A DNA stretch of 52,199 bases from Spirochaetia bacterium UBA6919. Lineage in GTDB: Bacteria; Spirochaetota; UBA6919. The notes beneath the pieces were generated by a model. The model worked only from the letters and a program-made list of their open reading frames with translations, ran no database searches and was not told the origin of the DNA. Within the stretch, counting starts at the first letter, position 1, and the number at the start of each line of letters is the position of its first letter. The translations under genes were made by a program, and so were the position numbers. Below are positions 17,045 through 25,927 of this stretch, piece by piece. The stretch spans positions 2,347 through 54,545 of the forward strand of contig DKAT01000070.1 in the NCBI GenBank assembly GCA_002450905.1. The letters are read 5' to 3'.

Positions 17045-18022
17045 ATGAAATCAGGTGAATTCCAGTTCATAGAACATATCCGAAGGAATTTTAGTTATCC
17101 TTCACAATTGATAAAAGGTATTGGGGATGATTGTGCAGTATTTCCCAAATCAGATAAAGAATCTTATCTTGTCACCACGGATGCTCTTGTTGAAAACATC
17201 CACTTCTCCCAAAACACCATTTCCTATAAAAGTCTTGGATGGAAGAGTATAGCGGTAAACCTGAGTGATATTTCTGCTATGGGGGGGAATCCAGAATATA
17301 TCGTCATTTCAATTGCTATTCCTAAAAACATTCAAGATGAGGATATCAATCAATTCTATGAGGGGATTAAGGAAATCACATCAAAGTATGATGTAAAGCT
17401 TATTGGTGGGGACACGACCGCTTCTAAAAATGACTTATTTATCTCAATAACAGCGATTGGTACTATTTCATCAAATAAAATCCTCTACAGAAACTCAGCC
17501 AAGCCGGAAGACCATCTCTATATTACTGGATATATTGGAGAATCCTCTGCAGGTCTATATTGTCTACAAAATCAAGTTACAATAGATAAAACTATTCAAC
17601 AAAAATTAATGGATAAACACCTCCACCCCATCCCCAGGATCAACGAAATCCAATACCTCCAAGCGAAATATCATATTAACAGTGCTATTGATACCAGTGA
17701 TGGACTCTCAGGCGACCTCACCCATATCTTAGAAGAAAGCAATGTCGGGGCTATCATTTATTGGGACAAACTACCCATTTCAAATGAACTCAAAAAGCTT
17801 GAAGAAATAGTGGATATTGAAAACTATATTCTCCATGGTGGCGAGGATTACGAATTAATCATAAGCACCCCTGATGATATCAATATAGAAAAGTTTTATA
17901 CTGAGTTCAAGATCCCCATAACCCGAATAGGAGAGGTTACAAAAGAAAAATGCCTGATATTAAACAAAGATGATAATGATACTCCCTTCTATCCTAAAAG
18001 TTATGATCATTTTAAAATATAA
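17045..18022 (+). CDS. thiL: Thiamine-monophosphate kinase
   Basis: Phosphorylates thiamine monophosphate to the diphosphate cofactor with ATP. 325 residues, normal length. Family motifs are present in order: LIKGIGDDCAV, VTTDALVENIHF, LGWKSIAVNLSDISAMGG, LIGGDTTAS, YITGYIGESSAG, INSAIDTSDGLSGDL and LHGGEDYEL. GGAG lies ten bases before the ATG. It follows the serine hydrolase by 7 nt and is the only thiamine gene in the window. Confidence 0.96.
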   Translation: MKSGEFQFIEHIRRNFSYPSQLIKGIGDDCAVFPKSDKESYLVTTDALVENIHFSQNTISYKSLGWKSIAVNLSDISAMGGNPEYIVISIAIPKNIQDEDINQFYEGIKEITSKYDVKLIGGDTTASKNDLFISITAIGTISSNKILYRNSAKPEDHLYITGYIGESSAGLYCLQNQVTIDKTIQQKLMDKHLHPIPRINEIQYLQAKYHINSAIDTSDGLSGDLTHILEESNVGAIIYWDKLPISNELKKLEEIVDIENYILHGGEDYELIISTPDDINIEKFYTEFKIPITRIGEVTKEKCLILNKDDNDTPFYPKSYDHFKI

Positions 18023-18141
18023 TATAATTATATTTCACTTATTTTTGATAATTCCAGGAGAAGCTACTGCAAAATTTTGTTATTGTTTGAATGGCAGGAG
18101 ATGAAATAATATGTTAGTTTTAATAGAGGATTTTTTTTGGT

Positions 18142-18828
18142 ATGAGTTTTCTAAATATTGATCTTAAAACAAGAAATACGCGATTTGTATTGTTCACATT
18201 GGGCCTGGTGATTTTATGGAACTTTTCTAGTTCTCTAATAGGTCTTGGGTGGATTACAGCAACAATTATTACATTCCTCGTGATTGCTATTGATGTGGGT
18301 TATATATTTTACTCCAAAGATCTTTTCTTATTAAAATTATTCTTTTTTTCGCTTGTTACTGGTTTCGTAGAGATCTTTGCTGATCACTGGCTTGTCTATT
18401 CTACTTCCACACTGGTTTATAATTCTGGGGGACCTTTTCTTCTCAGTTCCCCATTGTATATGCCCTTTGCCTGGTGTGTAGTATTGTTCCAGTTAGGTTA
18501 TATTGGTCTCTGGTTGGTTAAGAGATTTGGGATGATCTTTGGATCAATTTTAATCGCTGTGATTGGGGCTGTTAATATTCCTTTATATGAAGAGTGGGCT
18601 AGGGGTGCGGATTGGTGGTATTATCAAAATACAAGTATGCTGGATCATACACCGTGGTATATTATTCTGGGAGAATTCTTTATTGTTCTGGTTTTGCCGT
18701 ATATCTTAACGTATGTCCATAAAGCACGGCTTGCGTGGATATTCCTTTTAGGGATTTTTCAAGGACTGTGGATCTGGTTCTCCTATGCCATTGCTTATTA
18801 TTTAATTTCTCTATTATTTTTCCCATAA
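18142..18828 (+). CDS. Polytopic membrane protein of unknown function
   Basis: 228 residues with about seven transmembrane helices. Polar residues within or next to helices include TGFVEIFADHWLVYS, LLSSPLYMPFAW and LYEEWARGADWWYY. The Glu/Asp-His set in the third helix and the E-E-W-A-R-G-A-D-W-W-Y-Y segment look like an active site. The overall pattern recalls CruF-like carotenoid membrane enzymes, but I cannot assign it. GAGGA lies ten bases before the ATG. The phosphatase gene follows on the same strand. Confidence 0.6.
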   Translation: MSFLNIDLKTRNTRFVLFTLGLVILWNFSSSLIGLGWITATIITFLVIAIDVGYIFYSKDLFLLKLFFFSLVTGFVEIFADHWLVYSTSTLVYNSGGPFLLSSPLYMPFAWCVVLFQLGYIGLWLVKRFGMIFGSILIAVIGAVNIPLYEEWARGADWWYYQNTSMLDHTPWYIILGEFFIVLVLPYILTYVHKARLAWIFLLGIFQGLWIWFSYAIAYYLISLLFFP

Positions 18829-18869
18829 TTTCCCATGAAGGGGATGTTTGGTGATATGTTTTTATCTAT

Positions 18870-19487
18870 TTGGAATATTTTTATGATTACTTATATAGGG
18901 AATATGGTTTGAAGTTTGATAAAAATATTTTCTTAATCCGGCATACGTCATTAAATATCAAACCCGGTATCTGTTATGGTCAGTCTGAAGTAGAATTATC
19001 CGATCGGTTTATTCCTGAAGCTGAAAATATTAAAACCCATTTACCTTTACTCGATGATAAAATAATCTTATCCAGTCCCTCCTTACGATGTATTCGATTA
19101 GCAGAGTATTTATTCACAAAAGAAATTCACATCGATAAAAGAATATTAGAATATCACTTTGGGGAATGGGAGCTTAAATTATGGGATAATATACTCAGAA
19201 AGGATTTTAATCATTGGATGGAGCATATTATCGATACACCCTGTCCTGGGGGAGAGTCACTTAATCAAATGTTTCAGAGGGTCAGGAGTTTTTGGGGAGA
19301 AATTATAGAACATTCTGCTGAAAATATTATTATTATAAGTCATAGCGGGGTCATTCGGTGTATTCTTGCTGATATATTAAAAATCCCGCGACAAAATATG
19401 TTTTCTCTTCGAATTGATTTTGCAAGTATAAGTTATATTAAAATTAACAATGCGATTCCTGAAATACGCTATATTAATCGGGTTTAA
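18870..19487 (+). CDS. Histidine phosphatase, alpha-ribazole phosphatase (CobC)-like
   Basis: A 205-residue member of the phosphoglycerate-mutase-like superfamily. The catalytic motif is FLIRHTSLNIKPGICYGQSEVEL; RHT followed by GxCYG is typical of the CobC branch, which dephosphorylates alpha-ribazole phosphate in cobalamin assembly. The second catalytic His is in IIISHSGVIRCIL, and PCPGGESL is also standard. The start is a TTG at 18870 without a good ribosome-binding site; a TGA upstream at 18852-18854 prevents extension, so the start is uncertain. No other cobalamin gene is nearby, so specificity remains inferred. Confidence 0.8.
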   Translation: MEYFYDYLYREYGLKFDKNIFLIRHTSLNIKPGICYGQSEVELSDRFIPEAENIKTHLPLLDDKIILSSPSLRCIRLAEYLFTKEIHIDKRILEYHFGEWELKLWDNILRKDFNHWMEHIIDTPCPGGESLNQMFQRVRSFWGEIIEHSAENIIIISHSGVIRCILADILKIPRQNMFSLRIDFASISYIKINNAIPEIRYINRV

Positions 19488-19488
19488 A

Positions 19489-20061
19489 TTATTTTTTCTT
19501 CTTATCCTGAACAACTTCTATGAACTCAATTTTCCATAAATCCTTTTCTTTTAAAAGAGTTAGTATCCTCTTCTCCTCGAAAACCAAATTTTTATCAAAA
19601 AACATCACCGTAACAATGGCTTTTGTACTTGATATTTTAATATCAATGACTTCGATAACAAGAGTTTTAGCAAATTTAATATATAATTCCAATTCGTTTT
19701 TAAAAAATTTGGCATCTACCGAAGAATCCGTAGAAACGCTTGGTGGACTTACCCCACTAGGAGGAGTAACTGGCTGTGAAGTTATAGTACCCGACTGGCT
19801 TCCTGAAGTGATTGGAGCTTGACTTGTTAATTTCATTGCAATGACAAGACGTTTTAATTCACGATACTCACTATGAGCTCTCCCTGTGAGTATGATATCC
19901 AGGGTATCGAAAATATCCTCATCATGAATGTTATTCAAACAATAATTAAACCGCTTAATGGTTTTTGTAATCGTGGAGGGATAGAGGGATGGAATAGACT
20001 CATAACTTGTGCAGGCGGGGAATATCAATAGAATGAGTATGATAATATGTTTATGACTCAT
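19489..20061 (-). CDS. Lipoprotein of unknown function
   Basis: 190 residues. The signal peptide ends in IFPAC with the lipid-attachment Cys at residue 16. A helical region (residues 25-80) is followed by a Pro/Ser/Thr-rich linker (residues 85-110) and then an alpha/beta domain with alternating strands (TLVIEVIDIKIS, KAIVTVMFFDKN, LWKIEFIEVVQ), the shape of an NTF2-like or DUF4878-type domain. That fold suggestion is inference. It converges tightly on the CobC-like gene, with one base between stops. Confidence 0.65.
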   Translation of the reverse strand: MSHKHIIILILLIFPACTSYESIPSLYPSTITKTIKRFNYCLNNIHDEDIFDTLDIILTGRAHSEYRELKRLVIAMKLTSQAPITSGSQSGTITSQPVTPPSGVSPPSVSTDSSVDAKFFKNELELYIKFAKTLVIEVIDIKISSTKAIVTVMFFDKNLVFEEKRILTLLKEKDLWKIEFIEVVQDKKKK

Positions 20062-20260
20062 GATATCCCACTAAAGAATATAATCTGTTTTGTAAGGTAT
20101 TCCAAATTAAATTTCATATAATATCGCTTTTATAAACTACCATTGAAATATATAAGAATTATGATATCTTTCAATATTATTTTCGGTACAAGATTATCCC
20201 ATTCAATAGATCTTTAAATGAATATATTTTTTATGATTAGAAATTTATATTAACTTATTT

Positions 20261-20755
20261 TCAGGTTGATGCAAGATATCGTCTGAGATATTTATCTGTC
20301 TCCTCGTCATTCTTGCACTTATAATGGTCTTGAATTATTTCCCGAATTGTTTTATGATTATTTCCAACGACTTCTTCTCCATCTTCCAAATCTACGCTGT
20401 TCAGATCATCGATATGGGGATCGCCACCCGGCATAGGATAGACAGCCACCACATTTTTAAAATGGATATTTATTTCCTTATCCCCGTCATAAATAATGGG
20501 AATATTGCTTGTTGCGTCGTGGAAGTTCTCAAGATCCAGTCCGTCAATTTGATTGATTCCCACTAAAAATGTTTTACTGATAATTGCATTAATATATACA
20601 TCCTCGTGGGTGCAGATATCACAATAATCACTAACGGCTGCCAGATTGCAGAATTGCTCGAAGAGATATACCCCTTTAAATCCGAATTGCTCGTTTAAAA
20701 GATCGTTTAAGGATTTGAGATTCTCCCCCTCTTTCAAATGAATATCTATAGACAT
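20261..20755 (-). CDS. Cytoplasmic protein of unknown function
   Basis: I place the start at ATG 20755, with AGGAG six bases upstream. The frame stays open to 20962, but that extension is low-complexity Ile/Tyr-rich sequence lying in the AT-rich divergent promoter region. 164 residues: IHLKEGENLKSLNDLL, then a CDICTHEDVY segment with a possible metal-binding Cys pair, then a strand-rich part with NIHFKNVVAVYPMPGGDPHIDD and an acidic region, then a C-terminal helix. No family recognised. Divergent from the large ankyrin gene. Confidence 0.65.
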   Translation of the reverse strand: MSIDIHLKEGENLKSLNDLLNEQFGFKGVYLFEQFCNLAAVSDYCDICTHEDVYINAIISKTFLVGINQIDGLDLENFHDATSNIPIIYDGDKEINIHFKNVVAVYPMPGGDPHIDDLNSVDLEDGEEVVGNNHKTIREIIQDHYKCKNDEETDKYLRRYLAST

Positions 20756-20962
20756 AATTAATCTCCTATTTTTTGTTATCCATTTAAATTTTAATAAAAT
20801 AATCCCTGATGTCAATGAAATGTTCTTTGAATATCGATAAAAATAATTATGATACCTAAAAATCATATCAGAATATATTTGGCATGAGTAATTAATAATA
20901 TTCCTGAAAATCATCAAAAGTGGTATATTATTTATCGGTATGTAAATTATAATGAGGTTCAT

Positions 20963-23125
20963 ATGAAATATAAGTTATTTATCATCAATTTAATAATCAT
21001 TTCCCTTGTAACAGGACTTTGGGCAGAGCAGTCAAAGAATGATGCCTTTCAAAAGGCTTTGCAATCAGGGGATAAACAAGCGGTTGAGAATCTGATATCC
21101 CAGGGAATGAGTGTCAATACCCCATTTGGTTATTACAAAAATACCCCCCTGATGATTGCAGCCCAATATGGACACAATGATATTATCATTCTCCTTCTAA
21201 ACAAGAGTGCACAGATCAATGCAAAGAATAAATCAGGTTTAACAGGTCTCTTCTATGCCATATTTAATAGAAGATCTTCCACAGCACAACTTCTCATCAA
21301 TAAGGGTGCAAACATAAATCAGAAGATATCATGGGGCAGATCACCTCTTCATTATGCCATCGAATATCGTCTCCCCAAAATTGCGAATTTACTAATCCAG
21401 AAAGGTGCAGATATCCACGCAACGGATTCTTATAAATATACCCCTCTTCATATGAGTGCCTTGTATGGTAATTTAAATATCACAAAACTCCTTGTTGAGA
21501 GGGGAGCAAAGGTTGATCCAGTCTCCAAAGGCGGATGGACACCTCTGTTCAATGCTGTTTATAAAAATCATGGTGATATCATAAAATATCTTATCTCAAA
21601 AGGGGCTAATATCCGTCACAAAAATGATTTCAATAATTCCATTATCTACTATGCAGCGGGATATACGAATCTTGAAATTGTAAAACTCCTTGTAGAGAAG
21701 GGGGTTGAATTTGATGTTAAGGAAAATAGTGGATGGACGCCCCTCATGATGGCTGTCAATATGAATAAACAGGACATCGCTGAATATCTTATTGCCAAAG
21801 GAGCCAATATATATAATAAGGATAAGTACAATACGACAGCACTCTATCTTGCCGTGACAAGACAAAATATCAATATGGTCAAACTCCTAGTCGAAAGTGG
21901 AGCGGATATCAATATCGTAACCAAATCTGGATGGTCCCCTCTCATCTATGCATCCCTTGTAAATAACACCCAACTCATTGAATATTTAATCTCAAAGGGT
22001 GCTAACATCAATCAGAGGTCAAATACAGGCCATACCCCATTATTCTACATCATTTCAAGGGGTAATTTAAAATTGGTTAAACGCTTCATAGAACTTGGCG
22101 CAAAATTAAATCTTAAGTCCAAAAATAATATCCTCCTCGAATCGGCGGTGAGAAGTGGTTCTTTGGACATTGTGAAATTTCTTGTCCAAAAAGGTTTAGA
22201 TGTCAATACTGTAGGAACTTTTCAGGAAACCCCCATTCTAACCGCGACGAATGGTTATAGTTATAATCAAAAATACCTTCCAATAATCACCTATTTAATG
22301 GAGCAGAGGGCAAATGTCAAGGTAAGCGATAATATGGGTCGTACCCCTCTCCACGGTGTTATTGTACGGGGGCCCTTGAGTCTTGTTAAAGCTCTTGTAC
22401 AGAAGGGTGCATCCATCAATGCAGTAGATAAATACAAAAGATCACCTCTCCAACTTGCTGTTCAATCCCGTCAATTGGATACTGTAAAATATCTTGTTGA
22501 GCAAGGGGCTAATATCAATCAGAGAGGCCAGTATGATGTAACACCACTTCTTTTATCAGTACAATATAATTATTACGATATATCAAAATATCTTATTGAT
22601 AAAGGAGCTGATATTCATAGTAGAGATCAATTTGGTCTCCAGACAATTCATTGGGTAGCCATGACTGGGAATCTTGACCTGCTAAAATATCTCGTCGTTA
22701 AGGGAGCTGAAATCAATAATCAATCAAAAAATGGCGGTACCCCCTTACAATTTACAACCTTCAAAGGGCATCTCCATATCTTTAATTATTTAATTTCCAA
22801 GGGAGCAGACTATAAAAATAAGGCTCAAGAAGGAATTACACTCGTCCACAGTGCCGCTAGTGGTGGGAATATCGAAATTATGAAGTTTCTCCTCAGCAAG
22901 GGCATGGATATCAATACCCAGGCGGATAACGGATATACACCCCTCCATTATTCAGTATTCAGAAGACAATACAACATGGCTCAATATCTCATTCAGCGAG
23001 GAGCCAAAGTAAACATTAAGGATAAGAAAGGAAAAACCCCTCTGGATCTTGTATACTACTACAATACTAATTTTAAAAAACTCCTCACGAAAGCTGGCGG
23101 AAAGTCCGGTAAAGATATTCAATAG
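20963..23125 (+). CDS. Large exported ankyrin-repeat protein (about 20 repeats)
   Basis: 720 residues: a signal peptide (residues 1-21, cleavage near LWA) followed by ankyrin repeats nearly to the C-terminus. The repeats carry TPL, LLxxGAxIN and DIxKYLIxKGA motifs at 33-residue spacing. The cap KGKTPLDL resembles those of the ankyrin genes at 1-550 and 4525-4868, so all three belong to one local family of different repeat numbers. Periplasmic or surface protein binding is likely; the ligand is unknown. GAGGTTC precedes the ATG. A GC-rich hairpin follows the stop. Confidence 0.93.
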   Translation: MKYKLFIINLIIISLVTGLWAEQSKNDAFQKALQSGDKQAVENLISQGMSVNTPFGYYKNTPLMIAAQYGHNDIIILLLNKSAQINAKNKSGLTGLFYAIFNRRSSTAQLLINKGANINQKISWGRSPLHYAIEYRLPKIANLLIQKGADIHATDSYKYTPLHMSALYGNLNITKLLVERGAKVDPVSKGGWTPLFNAVYKNHGDIIKYLISKGANIRHKNDFNNSIIYYAAGYTNLEIVKLLVEKGVEFDVKENSGWTPLMMAVNMNKQDIAEYLIAKGANIYNKDKYNTTALYLAVTRQNINMVKLLVESGADINIVTKSGWSPLIYASLVNNTQLIEYLISKGANINQRSNTGHTPLFYIISRGNLKLVKRFIELGAKLNLKSKNNILLESAVRSGSLDIVKFLVQKGLDVNTVGTFQETPILTATNGYSYNQKYLPIITYLMEQRANVKVSDNMGRTPLHGVIVRGPLSLVKALVQKGASINAVDKYKRSPLQLAVQSRQLDTVKYLVEQGANINQRGQYDVTPLLLSVQYNYYDISKYLIDKGADIHSRDQFGLQTIHWVAMTGNLDLLKYLVVKGAEINNQSKNGGTPLQFTTFKGHLHIFNYLISKGADYKNKAQEGITLVHSAASGGNIEIMKFLLSKGMDINTQADNGYTPLHYSVFRRQYNMAQYLIQRGAKVNIKDKKGKTPLDLVYYYNTNFKKLLTKAGGKSGKDIQ

Positions 23126-23144
23126 CATTCTCAAACAGGAAATC

Positions 23145-23175
23145 CTCCCCCTTTCATTCCAAAACAGGGGGGGAG
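23145..23175 (+). terminator. Probable rho-independent terminator after the ankyrin gene
   Basis: CTCCCCC (23145-23151) pairs with GGGGGAG (23169-23175) across a 17-nt loop, 20 nt after the stop at 23125. A T-run (ATTTTTC) follows 11 nt later, further than in a classical terminator. Confidence 0.5.
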
Positions 23176-23334
23176 AATAAAATATTTTTCCCCAATGTCT
23201 TGATCTCTCCGAAAAGTTCATCTATTTTTATATAAGAATATAATATCAATTTCCCTGACGGTATAGAGTAATAATTCATAAAATTGGTTTATATCTGACT
23301 TTCCTGACCGTTCCTCAATAGGAGTATGCCTTTC

Positions 23335-24792
23335 ATGCTGGACCAAAGTATTATTTTATTATCCATCGTATTACAATTCATAGCGGCTTTCCTATCCCTA
23401 AGACTCATAAAGATCACTGGCAGAAGGAGAGCATGGCTATTTATCTCCATGGCATTAACTCTCATGACAGTTCGCAGGATCATTACGTATTATAAAATGT
23501 TAGTAGAGGACATTCATGTCAATTTACCCGCTGAAATCACGGCTCTTATTATATCTATCTTAATGCTTATCGGAATATCTCTCATTGCTCCAATATTTAC
23601 AATGATTAAGAAGTCTGAAGAATCTATCCGAAGAAATGAAGAAAAATACCGTACACTATTTCAAAGTTCAGGAGAAGCAATTATAGTAACTAATGAACTG
23701 GGATTTATTGTAGATATAAATAATAAGGCATGTGATCTTCTGAGATATACTCCAAAAGAGCTTTTAAAGATGAATATTGCGGAATTAGTAGTCGGGAACT
23801 TCGAAGAAAATTTAGATGAGTATAAAGTATTCCACCAAAACATGTCGATATGGAAAACATATTCTACTGAAATTAAACAACATAGTTTTCATACCGAGGA
23901 TAGACAATTCAGACGAAAGGATCGCACAATGTTTGATTATGATGTGAATTGTGTATATATGCCTGATTCTACCGTAGTCGCACATATCCATGATATAACA
24001 AACAGAAAGAAGTCTGTAAACGCCATGAAAAACATGAATATAGAGCTTGAGAAGAGAAATAAGGAACTCGAAGACTTTGTCTACATAGCATCCCATGATC
24101 TCCAGGAACCTCTACGAAAGGTACAAACATTTTCTGATCGTATCATCGTTAAATTTGGTGACCAAATCAGTGATCAAATAAAGGATTATCTCCTGAGAAT
24201 GCAGAATGCCAGCAAGAGAATGCAGACTCTCATCCAGGATCTTCTCACAATGTCTCGTCTGACAACAACTGCAAAGCCATTTACCATTGTCGATCTTAAT
24301 GACATCGCTAAAGGGGTTATCAATGATTTGGAAGTAACAATAGAACAAAGTCATAGCACCATTGAAATGAATCACTTGCCAACGATTGAAGGGGATCCCA
24401 CCCAATTACGCCAATTGATTCAAAATCTTCTCAGCAACGCAATAAAATTCCGTCAACAAAATATCCCACCAATTGTTAAAATATCTTATACCTCTGATCC
24501 ATTCTCACTTAACTCAGAAAATATTAATAAAAAATTCCAACTCATCATCCACGACAACGGTGTAGGATTTGATCCCCAATATTCCGAACGTATTTTTGGA
24601 TTATTTCAAAGATTAAAAGACCATCAGGAATACGAAGGAACGGGAATCGGTCTTGCCATCTGTAAAAAAATCGTTGAGCGCCATTCTGGGACTATCAAAG
24701 CTGAAAGCTCTCCAGGACAGGGATCAAAGATCATAGTAACCTTACCCTATAAGCAGCAGAATAATGATTATTTAGAATTCTCCCCCGATTAA
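23335..24792 (+). CDS. Membrane PAS sensor histidine kinase
   Basis: I use ATG 23335, ten bases after AGGAG; the ATG at 23326 lies only one base after it. Order: two or three N-terminal membrane segments (residues 1-95) with no large periplasmic loop, a PAS domain (about 110-225), a HisKA helix with YIASHDLQEPLRKVQ (phospho-acceptor His), and a HATPase domain with NLLSNAIKF, DNGVGFDP and EGTGIGLAICKKIVERH. The kinase core is closely similar to that of the kinase at 25928, so they are paralogues. No receiver domain or response regulator is adjacent, so the partner is unknown. Confidence 0.92.
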   Translation: MLDQSIILLSIVLQFIAAFLSLRLIKITGRRRAWLFISMALTLMTVRRIITYYKMLVEDIHVNLPAEITALIISILMLIGISLIAPIFTMIKKSEESIRRNEEKYRTLFQSSGEAIIVTNELGFIVDINNKACDLLRYTPKELLKMNIAELVVGNFEENLDEYKVFHQNMSIWKTYSTEIKQHSFHTEDRQFRRKDRTMFDYDVNCVYMPDSTVVAHIHDITNRKKSVNAMKNMNIELEKRNKELEDFVYIASHDLQEPLRKVQTFSDRIIVKFGDQISDQIKDYLLRMQNASKRMQTLIQDLLTMSRLTTTAKPFTIVDLNDIAKGVINDLEVTIEQSHSTIEMNHLPTIEGDPTQLRQLIQNLLSNAIKFRQQNIPPIVKISYTSDPFSLNSENINKKFQLIIHDNGVGFDPQYSERIFGLFQRLKDHQEYEGTGIGLAICKKIVERHSGTIKAESSPGQGSKIIVTLPYKQQNNDYLEFSPD

Positions 24793-25077
24793 TTTCCCCT
24801 ATCTGAACTCTTCATAAATCATCCCATTTCAAATCATTTGAAAATAATTTATAATAATCATTTTTTTTGATATATTTTTTAGATATATTTGAATACAAGA
24901 TGTTTCATGAAATTCATTACCCGAAATTGAATGTTGTAAGACAAATTAATTATATATCAGACATGATTTTTTATAACCAAATAAGCAGAACGAGGATTAT
25001 ACAAAAAAAATAAATATCTATATCATATAAATTAATAATATATATCATGTCAAATAACTACAAAACAGGGAAGAATT

Positions 25078-25926
25078 ATGAAAAAAATTATTCTATTACT
25101 TATTCTCATAACCATCTGTATATTCTCAACAAACATCTCACTAGATTCTTCAGATGTCCTGAAACTCGGTATATTCCCCAGAAAACCAGTTCGGGTCATC
25201 TATAGAGAATTCACCCCCTTTGCTAATTTTCTCTCAAAAAAATTAAATATCCCCGTAAGACTAGTTTTATCCAAATCATATAGCACCTTTGAAAATAAAT
25301 TATTCAATAACAAAATAGACATAGCCCATATGAATCAATACCAGGTCTATCTCCTCAGAAATAAACCTCAATTTTCTGTCTTCGCAATGAATAAAGAATT
25401 TGGTACCACCTATCTCAAAGGAGCGATCTATGTCCGAAAAAATAGTAATATCTCATCTATAGAGGACTTGAAAGGAAAAACTCTTGTATTTGGAGGAGGA
25501 AAAACTGCTTATATGTATTATTCCACTAAAAAAATCTTAAAATCTCACGGATTAAATCGGGGTGATTATACTGAAAAATACGCACCCACTGTAGTATCTG
25601 CCATAACAGCTCTCGCAAGAGGCATATTTGATGCAGCCTGTACAGGAAATGTAGTCCATAAACTCCCTATAGTAAAAAAAAATGGTGATCACCTCAAAGT
25701 TAAAATCCTCACTGAATCAGAACCATTCCCACATCTGCCCTGGGTTATCAATAACACTCTACCCGTCAGCCTCCAAAGAAAAATTATGAATATCTTTTAC
25801 TCCATGCACACAACACAAGAGGGACGCAATTTATTAAAAAATATTAAAATACAGCAATTTATCCCCGCAAACAACTATACCTATCGTTTCGTAGCAGACA
25901 CCATCAAATACGTCGAGGAAGAATAA
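25078..25926 (+). CDS. PhnD-like periplasmic binding protein
   Basis: 282 residues with a signal peptide (residues 1-20). It belongs to the phosphate/phosphite/phosphonate-binding family of type 2 periplasmic proteins: LKLGIFPRKP, YSTFENKLFNNKIDIAHMNQYQVYLL, SIEDLKGKTLVFGGGKTAYMY, and HLPWVINNTLP. No ABC permease or ATPase gene is near. Instead the stop lies one base before the start of a membrane histidine kinase, so it probably acts as the ligand sensor of that kinase rather than in transport. The ligand is unknown. GGGAAG precedes the ATG. The 285-nt gap upstream is AT-rich and shows nothing else. Confidence 0.88.
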   Translation: MKKIILLLILITICIFSTNISLDSSDVLKLGIFPRKPVRVIYREFTPFANFLSKKLNIPVRLVLSKSYSTFENKLFNNKIDIAHMNQYQVYLLRNKPQFSVFAMNKEFGTTYLKGAIYVRKNSNISSIEDLKGKTLVFGGGKTAYMYYSTKKILKSHGLNRGDYTEKYAPTVVSAITALARGIFDAACTGNVVHKLPIVKKNGDHLKVKILTESEPFPHLPWVINNTLPVSLQRKIMNIFYSMHTTQEGRNLLKNIKIQQFIPANNYTYRFVADTIKYVEEE

Positions 25927-25927
25927 T

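Noticed and set aside
20756..20962. Extension of the minus-strand gene at 20261 by about 69 residues
   Set aside because: The added sequence is low-complexity Ile/Tyr/Asn and lies in an AT-rich promoter region; a clear AGGAG and ATG at 20755 fit better.
20963..23125. CRISPR-like or tandem DNA repeats in the large ankyrin gene
   Set aside because: The periodicity is about 99 bases of degenerate coding repeats, fully explained by 33-residue ankyrin units.
23661..24405. Minus-strand open frames inside the histidine kinase gene
   Set aside because: They are antisense shadows of a kinase with complete motifs, have no ribosome-binding sites and match nothing.
24793..25077. A preQ1 riboswitch controlling the queC unit
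   Set aside because: No C-rich loop and A-rich tail pattern of preQ1 classes is seen; the region is plain AT-rich.
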